Assembly: GCA_905233465.1 (NCBI GenBank)
Contig: CAJOEI010000003.1
Coordinates: 1-64,000 of the forward strand
DNA length: 64,000 nucleotides
Direction: 5' to 3'
Origin: an uncultured Bacteroidaceae bacterium
Lineage (GTDB): Bacteria; Bacteroidota; Bacteroidia; Bacteroidales; Bacteroidaceae
The position numbers and the translations under genes are program-made. The notes under the pieces are model-generated. The model saw only the letters and a program-made list of their open reading frames with translations. It did no database searches and was not told the origin of the DNA. Each line of letters opens with the position of its first letter. The stretch's first letter is position 1. This document shows positions 17,967-28,316 of the stretch, one piece after another.

Positions 17967-18686
17967 ATGGAAGAGATTAAGTCTATGACAGACGAGCTTC
18001 GTGGCCAACGCGGTACAAGCCTGTTGCTGGGTTACGTCTTGGTGCTCGCACTGATGTTTGTGGCTTTTGAGTACACGACACGAGAGATCAAGATTCAGGA
18101 ATTCGAGCCTATCTATGAGAGTGCCTTTGAGGAGGATATGATTCCCATCACCACTCAGAAGGAAGTCATGGCTCCGCCTCCTGCTGCTGCACCAAAGGTA
18201 GCAGAGATTCTGAATATCGTGGACAACGAGACCGAGCTCAACGAAGAAGAGGTGCAGACTTCCGAGGAAGTTAATCAGGCCATTACAACAGCTACTGGTG
18301 ACGGCGCTCCGACCGCTGTTGTCGCTGCACCTGGTCCTGTGGGTCCCGTGCGTGAGGAGTCTGATGACGACCGCATCTTTGAAGTCGTTGAGGAGAACGC
18401 AATGTTCCCTGGCGGTGATCAGGCATGTTACGAATGGCTCTCGAAGCACATCAAGTATCCCAGCATTGCGCAGGAGCAAGGCATTCAAGGTCGAGTATTT
18501 GTGCAGTTCGTCGTCAATAAAGACGGTTCTATTGTAGATGTTAAAGTGATGCGTTCACCCGACCCCTCTCTCTCCAAGGAGGCAGAGCGTGTCGTCAAGG
18601 AGATGCCGAAGTGGAAGCCTGCGCGTCAGGGTAACAAGCCTGTGCGTTCACGCTTCAACCTTCCCGTTATGTTCCGTCTGCAATAA
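17967..18686 (+). CDS. Energy transducer TonB
   Basis: N-terminal TM; C-terminal TonB domain YPSIAQEQGIQGRVFVQFVVNKDGSIVDVKVMRSPDPSLSKEAERVVKEMPKWKPARQGNKPV. Confidence 0.93.
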   Translation: MEEIKSMTDELRGQRGTSLLLGYVLVLALMFVAFEYTTREIKIQEFEPIYESAFEEDMIPITTQKEVMAPPPAAAPKVAEILNIVDNETELNEEEVQTSEEVNQAITTATGDGAPTAVVAAPGPVGPVREESDDDRIFEVVEENAMFPGGDQACYEWLSKHIKYPSIAQEQGIQGRVFVQFVVNKDGSIVDVKVMRSPDPSLSKEAERVVKEMPKWKPARQGNKPVRSRFNLPVMFRLQ

Positions 18687-18742
18687 TGCACAAAGCTTTG
18701 ACGATAGTGACCTAATATATAATAAGGTAGGTCTATATTCAA

Positions 18743-18781
18743 ACACAGAGGCTGCACTCATTTTGGGTGCAGCCTCTGTGT
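18743..18781. terminator. Terminator hairpin between convergent genes
   Basis: ACACAGAGGCTGCAC-loop-GTGCAGCCTCTGTGT, 15-bp perfect stem. Confidence 0.65.
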
Positions 18782-18784
18782 TCT

Positions 18785-19090
18785 TCAGTCATCAATCACT
18801 TCGAGATAGAAGCTGAAAGGTCTAAAACCGTCGTTGCAACTGATCATGGCGCTCATGGGATTCTTCATCCAGCCGTCATAGAAGTTGCCTTGCCCCGCCG
18901 CCAAAGCCTGCACAAATGATTTCATTGAGTCCCATGCCGACGGGCAAAGCCCTGCCGGGCACTGACCATCAACGGCAATCCATTGCTGTCCTTCAATGAC
19001 ATCACAGGTGTGTTCAATGGGATTCTCATATCGCGACATCAAGTCAGGATATACCGTCTGCCGAATGGCTGTTATGCTGACTTTGTTCAT
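18785..19090 (-). CDS. TIGR04076-like small protein
   Basis: 101 aa: [15 protein letters not shown]...[31 protein letters not shown]; 4-nt overlap with ribBA. Confidence 0.65.
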   Translation of the reverse strand: MNKVSITAIRQTVYPDLMSRYENPIEHTCDVIEGQQWIAVDGQCPAGLCPSAWDSMKSFVQALAAGQGNFYDGWMKNPMSAMISCNDGFRPFSFYLEVIDD

Positions 19091-20292
19091 TTATTGAAAT
19101 GCAGTGTATGGCCCATGCGCTCCTGTTTTGTGCGAAGATATCGTTCGTTGTATGGGTTGGGTTGTATCTCAATGGGCACGTTCTCAACAATCTCCAATCC
19201 GTATGCCTCCAATCCGACCCTCTTGACGGGGTTGTTTGTCAGAAGTCGTATCTTGTGCACGCCAAGCTGCCGCAGAATTTGTGCACCCACGCCATAGTCT
19301 CGTTCATCAGGCTTAAAGCCGAGATGTACATTGGCCTCCACGGTGTCGTCGCCTTGTTCCTGTAGTTTGTAAGCACGCATCTTGTTAAAGAGTCCTATGC
19401 CGCGGCCCTCCTGGTTCATGTATAGCAGGATGCCTTTGCCTGCATTGTCAATCATCTGCATGGAGCGGTGCAGCTGTTCACCGCAGTCACATCGCTGGCT
19501 GCCGAAGATGTCGCCCGTGGCGCAGCTGGAATGCACGCGTACAAGAATGGGTTCGTCTGGTTGCCATGTCCCTTTGATGAGTGCCACGTGTTCGAGGCCG
19601 TTGGACTTCTGGCGGAAGGTGATGTCGCGGAAATGTCCGTATGCTGTTGGCAGGTCAACCTCTGGAGCGGCTTCTACCATCTGTTCTCTCTCAAGGCGGT
19701 ATGCTATGAGGTCGCGTATGGTGATTATACGTATTCCGTGTCGCTGTGCCACTTCCTGCAGCTGTGGCATGCGAGCCATAGTGCCGTCGGGGTTGAGTAT
19801 CTCTATCAGTGCCGCAGCAGGTTGCAGCCCGCTGAGCCGTGCCAGGTCAATGGCTGCTTCGGTATGTCCGGCGCGTCGAAGCACTCCTCGGTCCTGGGCA
19901 TAGAGTGGGTTGATGTGTCCGGGTCGTCCAAAGTCTGATGCCTTAGCCTGCGGGTTGGCCAGATGGCGTATGGTAGCAGCGCGGTCGGCCGTGCTGACTC
20001 CCGTTGTGCAACCGTCCAGTTTGTCCACTGTGACAGTGAATGGTGTGCCCAGCACAGAAGTGTTGTCTTGCACTTGGTGTGGCAACTCCAGTTCTTCGGC
20101 TCTGGATATGGTTATTGGTGCACAGAGCACTCCGCGACCTTCGCGGAGCATGAAGTTGACTTTCTCGGGTGTTATCATCTCGGCTGCCGTGATGAAATCA
20201 CCTTCGTTCTCGCGATCTTCATCGTCAACAACAATCACAAATTTGCCTTGCTTGAAGTCTTCCAATGCATCGGCTATAGAAGATAGGGTCAT
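19087..20292 (-). CDS. ribBA: Bifunctional 3,4-DHBP synthase / GTP cyclohydrolase II
   Basis: [11 protein letters not shown] (RibB); [21 protein letters not shown] and NQEGRGIGL (RibA). Confidence 0.95.
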   Translation of the reverse strand: MTLSSIADALEDFKQGKFVIVVDDEDRENEGDFITAAEMITPEKVNFMLREGRGVLCAPITISRAEELELPHQVQDNTSVLGTPFTVTVDKLDGCTTGVSTADRAATIRHLANPQAKASDFGRPGHINPLYAQDRGVLRRAGHTEAAIDLARLSGLQPAAALIEILNPDGTMARMPQLQEVAQRHGIRIITIRDLIAYRLEREQMVEAAPEVDLPTAYGHFRDITFRQKSNGLEHVALIKGTWQPDEPILVRVHSSCATGDIFGSQRCDCGEQLHRSMQMIDNAGKGILLYMNQEGRGIGLFNKMRAYKLQEQGDDTVEANVHLGFKPDERDYGVGAQILRQLGVHKIRLLTNNPVKRVGLEAYGLEIVENVPIEIQPNPYNERYLRTKQERMGHTLHFNK

Positions 20293-20335
20293 TGAAAGTT
20301 GAAAATTGAAAGTTGAAAATTGAAAAATGAAAGTT
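20292..20335. repeat. 7-bp tandem repeat (TTGAAAA/G) upstream of ribBA
   Basis: attgaaagttgaaaattgaaagttgaaaattgaaaaatgaaag. Confidence 0.8.
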
Positions 20336-20353
20336 AGTTTACTATTTGCTGTT

Positions 20354-22267
20354 TCAAGTTCCTTGCAATGTGCTTACTTTGCCTATTATGGCATTGAGTG
20401 CAGTGGGCATAGCGTTGAGGTCTCTAGCCAGCAGTATTCTGTATCGCCAGATGCGTAGCCACATCACTATTCCTGCAGGGAAGAAGAGTCCGACAGCCAT
20501 GTTCATCTTGCGGGTCCTGAAGGGACGCGTGTGTGCGTCGGGGATGAGTTTAGGCACACGGTTGAGTAGTGCTATCACGTGTATGTCGCGTTCGTTGCCC
20601 AGTTCCTCTATGGCTGCATCCAGCCTATCGCTGAGCTGTGTCACTTCGGTGTCTGGCTCGTAGCGGAAGAAGAGGCTGAAATAGCTGGGCATGAGCAACA
20701 GGTGGTGGTGGTGGAGATATGATGTGCTATCCTCGGCGATGGTCTGCAGCTCCGGGATAAGGCGTGCGTAGTCCGGCTCTTCCATCACAATTTCTTTGCG
20801 AGCCACGATGTAAAAGCGCTCGCGCAGGCCGAGCAATCGCCTAAAGAAGCGTATGTATGCTTCCATGTTGAACACGGTACTGTCCTTATTTGCTTTCACG
20901 GTGAGCCAGATACCGACAGGTGTGAGCAACGCTGTGCTGAGCCATAGGCCGAAGGCTGTTTCCCACTTGCCGGTTTCGGCCAGCTTCTCTCCCAGTGCGT
21001 TGATCATGTAGTATATGATGAAGATAACCACCGATACCACGACTGGAACGCCTAATCCGCCCTTACGGATGATGGCTCCGAGAGGTGCTCCTATGAAGAA
21101 AAATATGATACACGCAAGTGCAAGGCTGAACTTCTTGTGTCGTTCGCGCATGTGTATGCGCAGTGTGCGGTTGATTCCGTAGTAGAAGTCCTGTAGTGAT
21201 GTTGTCTGTGTCTGTCCGGCCTGTGCCCGGCTGACGGCGACGCGTGCTGACTGGCTGCGTTCGTTGTCGGTGAGGCGTGCGAAGATGGTGTCGAAAGGAG
21301 TATCTGCTTTAGCTGCTGCAGCGATGATTTTGGCAGAATCGCTGCGGCCGTTGAGGTGAGTACACTGCAGGAAGCTCCAGCTATATTGCTTGAATTGCTC
21401 CAATCCCATTGAGTCCAGTCGTCCGCTGATGCTGTCTATGCCTCGTGTGAGCATTTCAAGATTCTTTGTCTGGGCGTTGCCGTTGAAGAGCTCTGCATCC
21501 ATGACGCTGAAGTTGTTGTCAAATGGGATAAGGTCGACTTCCTCGAGGAATGTCTCGCGCATGTATGGCACTGTGGCATGGTCGAGGGCGTTGCCTGTGT
21601 TCTGCATATTGCGGAACCGGCGGCCGTCGTAGAGCGTGAGCTTGAGATGCATCTGCTCGGCTGTGGTCTGCATGCGGCCGGAATCGGCCATGACCACCTG
21701 TGTGTCGTCGAAGTTGCGCCCCTGTGTGTAGATGAGTATGCCATATAGCATACCAGTTTCTATATCTTTGCGCTGAACGAAAAGGTTGTAGCCTGGTATC
21801 TCATTATAGAAGATGCCCTCTGGAATCTCCATCTCGGGGCTTTTCTGTTTGGTGGAGTAGAGCAGTGCAGCCAGTTGCTTGCTCGACTCTGGTGCTATGA
21901 CGTTCTGGAAATAGAACGAGCCTGCTGCCACAATCACAGATACGACCATCACAGGTTGCAGGATGCGCAAGAGGGGAATGCCGGCAGCTTTCATTGCCAG
22001 CAGCTCCAGACGCTCGCCCATATTGCCAAAGCTGATCAGCGAGGCCAGCAGCAGTGCCAACGGCAGCGATAACGGCACGAGCGTCATTGAGGCATAGAAG
22101 AAGAATTTCACCCACACCTCAAAGGGCAGGCCCTTGCCGATGAGGTCGTCGACATAACGCCACAGAAACTGCATCATCAAAATGAACAGGCATATGAAGA
22201 AGGTGCCTGCAAAGAGTAGGCAAAACTGCTTCAATATGAAGATGTCAAGTTTCTTGATGATGCGCAT
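20354..22267 (-). CDS. LptF/LptG family LPS export permease
   Basis: [69 protein letters not shown]. Confidence 0.9.
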   Translation of the reverse strand: MRIIKKLDIFILKQFCLLFAGTFFICLFILMMQFLWRYVDDLIGKGLPFEVWVKFFFYASMTLVPLSLPLALLLASLISFGNMGERLELLAMKAAGIPLLRILQPVMVVSVIVAAGSFYFQNVIAPESSKQLAALLYSTKQKSPEMEIPEGIFYNEIPGYNLFVQRKDIETGMLYGILIYTQGRNFDDTQVVMADSGRMQTTAEQMHLKLTLYDGRRFRNMQNTGNALDHATVPYMRETFLEEVDLIPFDNNFSVMDAELFNGNAQTKNLEMLTRGIDSISGRLDSMGLEQFKQYSWSFLQCTHLNGRSDSAKIIAAAAKADTPFDTIFARLTDNERSQSARVAVSRAQAGQTQTTSLQDFYYGINRTLRIHMRERHKKFSLALACIIFFFIGAPLGAIIRKGGLGVPVVVSVVIFIIYYMINALGEKLAETGKWETAFGLWLSTALLTPVGIWLTVKANKDSTVFNMEAYIRFFRRLLGLRERFYIVARKEIVMEEPDYARLIPELQTIAEDSTSYLHHHHLLLMPSYFSLFFRYEPDTEVTQLSDRLDAAIEELGNERDIHVIALLNRVPKLIPDAHTRPFRTRKMNMAVGLFFPAGIVMWLRIWRYRILLARDLNAMPTALNAIIGKVSTLQGT

Positions 22268-22289
22268 GAGGGGCGGCCTACGGCCGCAG

Positions 22290-22318
22290 TTTAAAGTTTA
22301 AGGTTTAAAGTTTAAAGT
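22290..22318. repeat. 7-bp tandem repeat (TTTAAAG) next to a GC mini-palindrome
   Basis: ggcggcctacggccgcagtttaaagtttaaggtttaaagtttaaag. Confidence 0.8.
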
Positions 22319-22329
22319 GGAGGTGGCCT

Positions 22330-23787
22330 TTATTCTTCAACCGTGTAGCCGGCTATGCGGGCCATGGCGGGTGCAATCTCGATGTTGTTAATGCGGCCCT
22401 GGAAGACCTCCGTACCGGGACCTATGGCATATACTGGAACGTAGCCATTGCTGTGTCCGCCACTGGCCCAGCTGATGAGTGACACTTCAGAGAGAATGTG
22501 CTTGACGGTCTCGCAGAGGTCGCTGATGCGTCCCTTGACATCGTTCGTGGCCTTGGTGCGGGCATCTGCGGGAGCGTCAGCTGGCAAACCACTGACCACA
22601 TTCATGGCTTTCTCAATATTGTTCCATCTGCCTTGCAAGCGCTGTTGCTGCTTCTCGTCGAGGCTGATGCCGGTGCCGAAGCCCATCAGTTCGTGCAGCT
22701 GCTTGTCTACGGCAGCCTTAGTAAATTTCTTAGGCGAGCGCTTGTATTGCTCGTTGAGGATCCATTTCAACTCGTCGATGCTGCAGCGCTGGTAGCGTAG
22801 CAACTCGGTGTGTAGCTCATACGGGCCGCGCCCCATGACCAGGCCGCCTGTCTCGTGGTCAGCACTGATGACGATGATGGTCTCGTCGGGATGTTGCTCG
22901 TAGAACTCGTAGGCCACCTTGACGGCCTTGTCCAGGTCGAGCACCTCGTTGATGGCATTGCCGATGTCGTTGCGATGGCAAGCATAGTCTATCATGCCGC
23001 CTTCAATCTGGAAGAAAAAGCCGTCTTTCTGTTTCGACATCAGGAAGTTTATGCCAGCACGTGTGATCTGTTCCAGCGTGAGGTCGTCCTTTGTCTGGTC
23101 GATGGCGTATGGAATGTGGTCGCTTTCGAGCTTTGCGTTTTGTGCGTCACTCTGGATGAGGATGACCTTGTCGGCTTTGCGTCCGCGTTTGGTGTATTCT
23201 TTATAGCTCTTCACGATGGTGTAGCCAGCATCCTTTGCCTGCTGGTGCAGCGATGGCTCACCATCCTTGGTGTATGGACGGTGGAAATCGGCGCCGCCGA
23301 AGAAGTCATAGCCACTGGCACAGAGGTCTTTGCCGAGCTCGTAGTACATTTGTCGGCTGGGCTGATGTCCGTAGAACGATGCTGGTGTGGCATGTGTGAT
23401 GGCTACGCTTGTGGCCACGCCCACGGCTTTGCCGGCCTTATGTGCCCAAGCCGCGATGCTGGTGCATGGTGTCTCGAGATCCTCAAGCACGCCGATGGCG
23501 CCGTTTTTTGTCTTGTGGCCGGTGGCCAGTGCCGTGCCACCGGCAGCAGAGTCTGTCACTCCGTTAGTGGCGGAGTAAGTGTTTACCATACCCACTACGG
23601 GCAGGCTGGCCATGAGGATGGGTTCGTAACCAATCTTCCCTTTCACGGCTGCAAGATATGTTTCAGTGACGTTGATTTGATTGACTCCCATGCCGTCGCC
23701 GATGAAATAGAACACATACTTCACTTCGGCGCTGGCGGCCAGACACAATGTTGCTGCAAGGAGCAGCGAGAGAAAACGCTTTAGCAT
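22330..23787 (-). CDS. Alkaline phosphatase
   Basis: FIGDGMGVNQI; TDSAAGGTALATGHKTKNGAIG; ADHETGGLVMG. Confidence 0.93.
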   Translation of the reverse strand: MLKRFLSLLLAATLCLAASAEVKYVFYFIGDGMGVNQINVTETYLAAVKGKIGYEPILMASLPVVGMVNTYSATNGVTDSAAGGTALATGHKTKNGAIGVLEDLETPCTSIAAWAHKAGKAVGVATSVAITHATPASFYGHQPSRQMYYELGKDLCASGYDFFGGADFHRPYTKDGEPSLHQQAKDAGYTIVKSYKEYTKRGRKADKVILIQSDAQNAKLESDHIPYAIDQTKDDLTLEQITRAGINFLMSKQKDGFFFQIEGGMIDYACHRNDIGNAINEVLDLDKAVKVAYEFYEQHPDETIIVISADHETGGLVMGRGPYELHTELLRYQRCSIDELKWILNEQYKRSPKKFTKAAVDKQLHELMGFGTGISLDEKQQQRLQGRWNNIEKAMNVVSGLPADAPADARTKATNDVKGRISDLCETVKHILSEVSLISWASGGHSNGYVPVYAIGPGTEVFQGRINNIEIAPAMARIAGYTVEE

Positions 23788-23824
23788 GAGGTTATGAGAT
23801 TATAGGGTTTATACTGTTGCTGAT

Positions 23825-24526
23825 TTATTCTAATATTGCTTTCTTGATTATAACATCCTGCAGCGGGCGGTCGTCCTTGTCGGTGGGCATGGCTTGTATG
23901 GCCTTGACCACTTTCATGCCGTCAATGACGTGGCCGAAGACTGTGTATGTACCGTCGAGGTGTGGCGTACCTCCATATTGCAGATAGTCGTTCCACATGT
24001 CATAGGACATCTCTATGCCCTGTTCGGCCAGTGCAGCGCGCTGCTTGCCCAGCGCCCCTTCGCCCCACGAGCGTCCGTAGACAATATAGAACTGTGACCC
24101 GCTACTGCGCATCTCGGGGTTGACGTCGTCGCCCTCGCGTGCTGCGGCCACGGCTCCGCGCACGTGGTATAGCCACGGCAGACAGAACTCGGGCTCAATG
24201 GTATATGCTGGGCCGCCGTCGCCCAATGGCTTTGTGCGTGGTGGCGAGACAATGCTGTCGCCATCTGTGTGAACGCGGCTGTCGGGGTCGCCGCCTTGTA
24301 TCATAAAATCGCGGATAACACGGTGAAACAGAGTGCCGTCGTAGTACCCCTCGCTGCAAAGTCGCAGGAAGTTGTCCCGATGAAGAGGCGTTTCGTCGCT
24401 TAGTTCTATGCGTATCACGCCAGCTGTGGTCTCCAAGCGCACGCGGTTGGGCTTGGTCTTGGCACATGCGCCGACAAAAGACCATACCAGCATTAACAAT
24501 AATAAACAATGTCTTAGCTTTAGCAT
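23825..24526 (-). CDS. Cyclophilin-type peptidylprolyl isomerase
   Basis: GTLFHRVIRDFMIQGGDP; SSGSQFYIVYG; YTVFGHVIDGMKVV. Start reassigned to M7 because the ORF-track start lies in the -7 box. Confidence 0.9.
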   Translation of the reverse strand: MLKLRHCLLLLMLVWSFVGACAKTKPNRVRLETTAGVIRIELSDETPLHRDNFLRLCSEGYYDGTLFHRVIRDFMIQGGDPDSRVHTDGDSIVSPPRTKPLGDGGPAYTIEPEFCLPWLYHVRGAVAAAREGDDVNPEMRSSGSQFYIVYGRSWGEGALGKQRAALAEQGIEMSYDMWNDYLQYGGTPHLDGTYTVFGHVIDGMKVVKAIQAMPTDKDDRPLQDVIIKKAILE

Positions 24527-24531
24527 GGCTG

Positions 24532-24539
24532 CAAAGGTA
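24532..24539 (-). promoter_or_regulatory. Candidate -7 box (TACCTTTG) 5 nt from the cyclophilin start codon
   Basis: Minus strand TACCTTTGCAGCCATG. Confidence 0.5.
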
Positions 24540-24616
24540 TGCAAAAAAAGCGAGATGTGGAGTAGCGAGGGCTCTTTATCTTGTTTTTTAATCTTTTTTT
24601 ATGATTGTCGTAACAA

Positions 24617-24648
24617 AAATCCCTCTATGCTTGCGCGTAGAGGGATTT
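24617..24648 (-). terminator. Terminator downstream of the tRNA-Gln pair
   Basis: Minus strand AAATCCCTCTA...TAGAGGGATTTTTG. Confidence 0.75.
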
Positions 24649-24654
24649 ACCTTG

Positions 24655-24725
24655 TTGGGCTACCCGGACTCGAACCAGGAAAGGCAGGACCAGAATCTGC
24701 AGTGTTACCATTACACCATAGCCCA
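24655..24725 (-). tRNA. tRNA-Gln (CTG)
   Basis: TGGGCTATGGTGTAATGGTAACACTGCAGATTCTGGTCCTGCCTTTCCTGGTTCGAGTCCGGGTAGCCCAA; TGGGCTA/TAGCCCA acceptor, GGTTCGAGTCC T arm, loop TTCTGGT. Confidence 0.9.
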
Positions 24726-24801
24726 ATGTGTTTCACGATATATAGATTCAGGGCAAAATAAACTTATGAAACGATTAAAGAGTGTCTTAACTTATCCTTT
24801 G

Positions 24802-24872
24802 TTGGGCTACCCGGACTCGAACCAGGAAAGGCAGGACCAGAATCTGCAGTGTTACCATTACACCATAGCCCA
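24802..24872 (-). tRNA. tRNA-Gln (CTG), second identical copy
   Basis: 71 nt identical to the copy at 24655-24725. Confidence 0.9.
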
Positions 24873-24982
24873 ATCTTCGGATTTGCGGCTGCAAAAGTAG
24901 GTACTTTTGATGAAACGCACAAGCATTTCCCTAAAAAAATGTAATTTCGCGATGTTTTTTTCAGTTATCGGTTATTAAATAG

Positions 24983-24990
24983 TAACTTTG
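24983..24990 (+). promoter_or_regulatory. Candidate -7 box (TAACTTTG) for rsfS-ftsH-cdsA
   Basis: TAACTTTGCAGCC 25 nt upstream of ATG 25015. Confidence 0.55.
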
Positions 24991-25014
24991 CAGCCTGAAA
25001 CCAAACTCAACTAA

Positions 25015-25377
25015 ATGAAACAATCCACACAGCAATTATTGACAAGTATACAGGATGGCCTGCAAGATAAAAAAGGTCATGACATAGTTATAGCTGATAT
25101 AAGCAGCATCACAGAGGCAATATGTGAGGCCTTTGTGATCTGCACGGCCAATTCCCCTTCACACGTACAGGCATTGGCCGAGAGTGTTGGCGAGAAGGCC
25201 CGAGAGCTCAGCGACGCACGTCCTACGGCCGTGTCCGGCATGGCCAATGCCATCTGGGTGGCGATGGATTACACAGATGTCATAGTACATATTTTCTTGC
25301 GTGAGGCGCGCGAATTCTATGACTTGGAACATCTGTGGGCCGATGCCGAGTTGACGGCAGTACCCGACTTGGACTGA
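25015..25377 (+). CDS. rsfS: Ribosome silencing factor RsfS
   Basis: GHDIVIADISSITEAICEAFVICTANSPSHVQALAESV; WVAMDYTDVIVHIFLREAREFYDLEHLWADA. Confidence 0.93.
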   Translation: MKQSTQQLLTSIQDGLQDKKGHDIVIADISSITEAICEAFVICTANSPSHVQALAESVGEKARELSDARPTAVSGMANAIWVAMDYTDVIVHIFLREAREFYDLEHLWADAELTAVPDLD

Positions 25378-25430
25378 TAGTCGAAATGTCGAAATAACGG
25401 AAACCATAACGAAAACGCATAATAATCATC

Positions 25431-27407
25431 GTGGAACTTCAAGAACCCAACAACAACAAGAATAAAAATAAGATGCCGCGTTTCAATCTCACATGGTTGT
25501 ACGTGGCTATAGCTGTGGCATTGGGCTATCTCTTCTTTGCCGGAGGCGATAGCCAGCAGAGCGGTACGTCGAAGAATGTCACATACACCGTTTTCAAGCA
25601 ATATGTTGAGCAGGGCTATGCCAACAAGATTGTAGCCAACAAGGATGCAGGCTCAGTGCGTATGTATGTTAAGCCCGAGCACATCCGTGACGTGTTCGCC
25701 ACAGGTGTGGCGCAGACCGGCAAACAGCCCTTTGTTGAGGCCGACTATCCTTCTGCCGATAAGCTTGATGAGTTTGTGAGCCAGCAGCATGAACTCGGCA
25801 ACTTTACGGGTGAGCTAAGTTACAAGCGTCAGAACGACACGCTGTCGCAGCTCTTCTGGAATATCATGCCTCTGTTGGTAATCGTATTTGTGTGGATGTT
25901 CATCATGCGTCGCATGAGCGGTGGCTCAAGCGGCTTTGGTGGCATGGGCAGCATCTTCAATGTCGGCCGTTCAAGGGCGCAACTTGTGGAAAAGGGAGGC
26001 GAGAACGAGTCCAAGGTGACGTTCAAGGATGTTGCTGGTCAGGCGTCGGCCAAGCAGGAGGTGCAAGAGATTGTTGAGTTCTTGAAGAATCCAAAGAAGT
26101 TCACGGATCTGGGTGGCAAGATTCCCAAGGGTGCACTGCTTGTGGGTCCTCCGGGAACGGGTAAGACGTTGTTGGCCAAGGCTGTGGCAGGCGAGGCCGA
26201 TGTGCCCTTCTTCTCGATGTCGGGCTCAGACTTTGTTGAGATGTTTGTCGGCGTTGGCGCAAGCCGTGTGCGCGACCTCTTCCGTCAGGCCAAGGAGAAG
26301 GCCCCATGCATCATCTTCATTGATGAGATTGACGCTGTGGGTCGTGCACGTAGCCGCAATGTGGCTATGGGTGGTAATGACGAGCGCGAGTCAACGCTCA
26401 ACCAGCTGCTTACGGAGATGGATGGCTTTGGCACCAACAGCGGCATCATAATGATGGCTGCCACAAACCGTGCCGATATCCTCGACAAGGCACTGTTGCG
26501 CGCTGGACGCTTTGACAGACAAATCCACGTTGATCTGCCAGACCTGAAGGAGCGTCGCGAGGTCTTTGAGGTGCACCTGAAACCCATCAAGGTAGATGCA
26601 TCGCTGGATATCGACCTGCTGGCACGTCAGACACCCGGTTTCAGCGGTGCTGACATTGCCAACGTCTGCAACGAAGCTGCTCTCATCGCCGCACGTCATG
26701 GCAAGGAGGCAGTGACGAAAGAGGACTTCCTTGCTGCTGTGGACCGCATTGTGGGCGGTTTGGAGAAGAAAACAAAAGTGATGACCGAGGACGAGAAGCG
26801 CACCATTGCCATACATGAGGCTGGACATGCCACCATCTCATGGAACCTGCAATACGCCAATCCCCTCATCAAGGTTACAATCGTGCCGCGCGGACGTGCC
26901 TTGGGTGCAGCGTGGTATCTGCCCGAGGAACGCCAGATCACGACCAAGGAGCAGATGCTCGACGAGATGTGTGCCACACTGGGCGGACGTGCTGCCGAGG
27001 AACTCTTCACAGGTCACATCAGCAGCGGAGCAATGAATGACCTGGAGCGCGTCACCAAGCAGGCCTATGGCATGATAGCATACATGGGCATGAGCGACCG
27101 ACTGCCCAACCTGTGCTATTACAACAATGACGAATACTCGTGGCAGCGACCCTATTCCGAGGAGACGGCACGCCTTATCGATGAAGAGGCCAAGCGTATG
27201 ATCGCCGAGCAATATGAACGTGCCAAAGCGCTCTTGCTCCAGAAACGCGACGGCCACGGCCAACTGGCAGACCTGCTCGTGGAGCGGGAGGTGATTTTTG
27301 CCGAGGACGTTGAGAAAATATTTGGCAAGCGCCCCTGGGCCAGTCGGACAGAGGAACTGCTTGGAGGAGAGGAGGCGGCTGCGCCGCAGACTAATGTTGA
27401 AAGTTGA
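25431..27407 (+). CDS. ftsH: ATP-dependent zinc metalloprotease FtsH
   Basis: [21 protein letters not shown] region; HEAGHA zinc motif. Confidence 0.97.
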   Translation: MELQEPNNNKNKNKMPRFNLTWLYVAIAVALGYLFFAGGDSQQSGTSKNVTYTVFKQYVEQGYANKIVANKDAGSVRMYVKPEHIRDVFATGVAQTGKQPFVEADYPSADKLDEFVSQQHELGNFTGELSYKRQNDTLSQLFWNIMPLLVIVFVWMFIMRRMSGGSSGFGGMGSIFNVGRSRAQLVEKGGENESKVTFKDVAGQASAKQEVQEIVEFLKNPKKFTDLGGKIPKGALLVGPPGTGKTLLAKAVAGEADVPFFSMSGSDFVEMFVGVGASRVRDLFRQAKEKAPCIIFIDEIDAVGRARSRNVAMGGNDERESTLNQLLTEMDGFGTNSGIIMMAATNRADILDKALLRAGRFDRQIHVDLPDLKERREVFEVHLKPIKVDASLDIDLLARQTPGFSGADIANVCNEAALIAARHGKEAVTKEDFLAAVDRIVGGLEKKTKVMTEDEKRTIAIHEAGHATISWNLQYANPLIKVTIVPRGRALGAAWYLPEERQITTKEQMLDEMCATLGGRAAEELFTGHISSGAMNDLERVTKQAYGMIAYMGMSDRLPNLCYYNNDEYSWQRPYSEETARLIDEEAKRMIAEQYERAKALLLQKRDGHGQLADLLVEREVIFAEDVEKIFGKRPWASRTEELLGGEEAAAPQTNVES

Positions 27408-27424
27408 AAATTGAAAATTGAAAA
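27395..27424. repeat. 7-bp tandem repeat (TTGAAAA) spanning the ftsH 3' end and the cdsA start codon
   Basis: gttgaaagttgaaaattgaaaattgaaaatgaaa; the cdsA ATG is the end of the array. Confidence 0.8.
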
Positions 27425-28230
27425 TGAAAAATCTTGTTCTTCGCACTATTACCGGCGTGGCCTTTGTGGCCGTTATGGTGGCCGGTATATTGTATAGCCC
27501 ATTGACTCTTTGGGCCTTGTTCCTCGTGATAGCAGTCCTCACCACATGGGAATTCACGGGCCTTGTCAACACGCGTCCTGATGTCCAGGTGAACCGTGTT
27601 GTCACCACCACAGCTGCCGCGCTGCTTTTTCTCGGTGTGTCAGCGATGCAGACCGACATCTTGCAGGCGCGGATGCTGATTGTGCCTTGGTTGCTCAGTA
27701 TGGTTTTTATCATGGTTGAGGAGCTCTTCCTGCAACGTGAGGATCCGCTAAGCAACTGGGCCTACTCCATGTTGGCGCAGATATATGTTGCCTTGCCTTT
27801 TGCGCTGTTGACAATGTTCCCGTCGCAGACCTATGTCATGGCCATATTCCTTTTCCTGTGGTGCAACGACACCGGTGCCTACTGCACGGGTTCGCTCATC
27901 GGACGTCACAAGCTCTTCCCCCGTATCTCACCAGGCAAGACATGGGAGGGCAGTGTCGGCGGCGCTGTGCTGGCCATCATCGCAGCGCTGATTATGGCCT
28001 TCTATGTCGACACCACACTTGCTCCCTGGCAGTGGGTGGCATTTGCCCTGACGGTGGTCGTCATAGGCACTCTGGGCGATCTCGTGGAGAGCCTCTTCAA
28101 GCGCAAGCTCGGCGTGAAGGATAGCGGCAATATCCTGCCTGGCCACGGAGGTATGCTGGATCGTTTCGACAGCAGTCTCATGGCGATTCCTGCCGTGATG
28201 TCATTGCTCTTCATCTTGGCAGCGCTCTAA
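27418..28230 (+). CDS. cdsA: Phosphatidate cytidylyltransferase
   Basis: CdsA signature LGDLVESLFKRKLGVKDSGNILPGHGGMLDRFDS. Confidence 0.95.
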   Translation: MKMKNLVLRTITGVAFVAVMVAGILYSPLTLWALFLVIAVLTTWEFTGLVNTRPDVQVNRVVTTTAAALLFLGVSAMQTDILQARMLIVPWLLSMVFIMVEELFLQREDPLSNWAYSMLAQIYVALPFALLTMFPSQTYVMAIFLFLWCNDTGAYCTGSLIGRHKLFPRISPGKTWEGSVGGAVLAIIAALIMAFYVDTTLAPWQWVAFALTVVVIGTLGDLVESLFKRKLGVKDSGNILPGHGGMLDRFDSSLMAIPAVMSLLFILAAL

Positions 28231-28316
28231 ACAAATGTTAAATCTACACCTTATCCGTTAAACGAAGCCTTAGCCAGTTTGTCATTTGTTTTGCATAAAC
28301 AAGACACAAACACCCA

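Noticed and set aside
22855-23784. 309-aa plus-strand ORF opposite alkaline phosphatase
   Set aside because: Antisense shadow of a well-supported gene; low-complexity translation with no recognisable domain.
26838-27755. 305-aa minus-strand ORF opposite ftsH/cdsA
   Set aside because: Shadow ORF on top of two conserved genes; no domain recognised.
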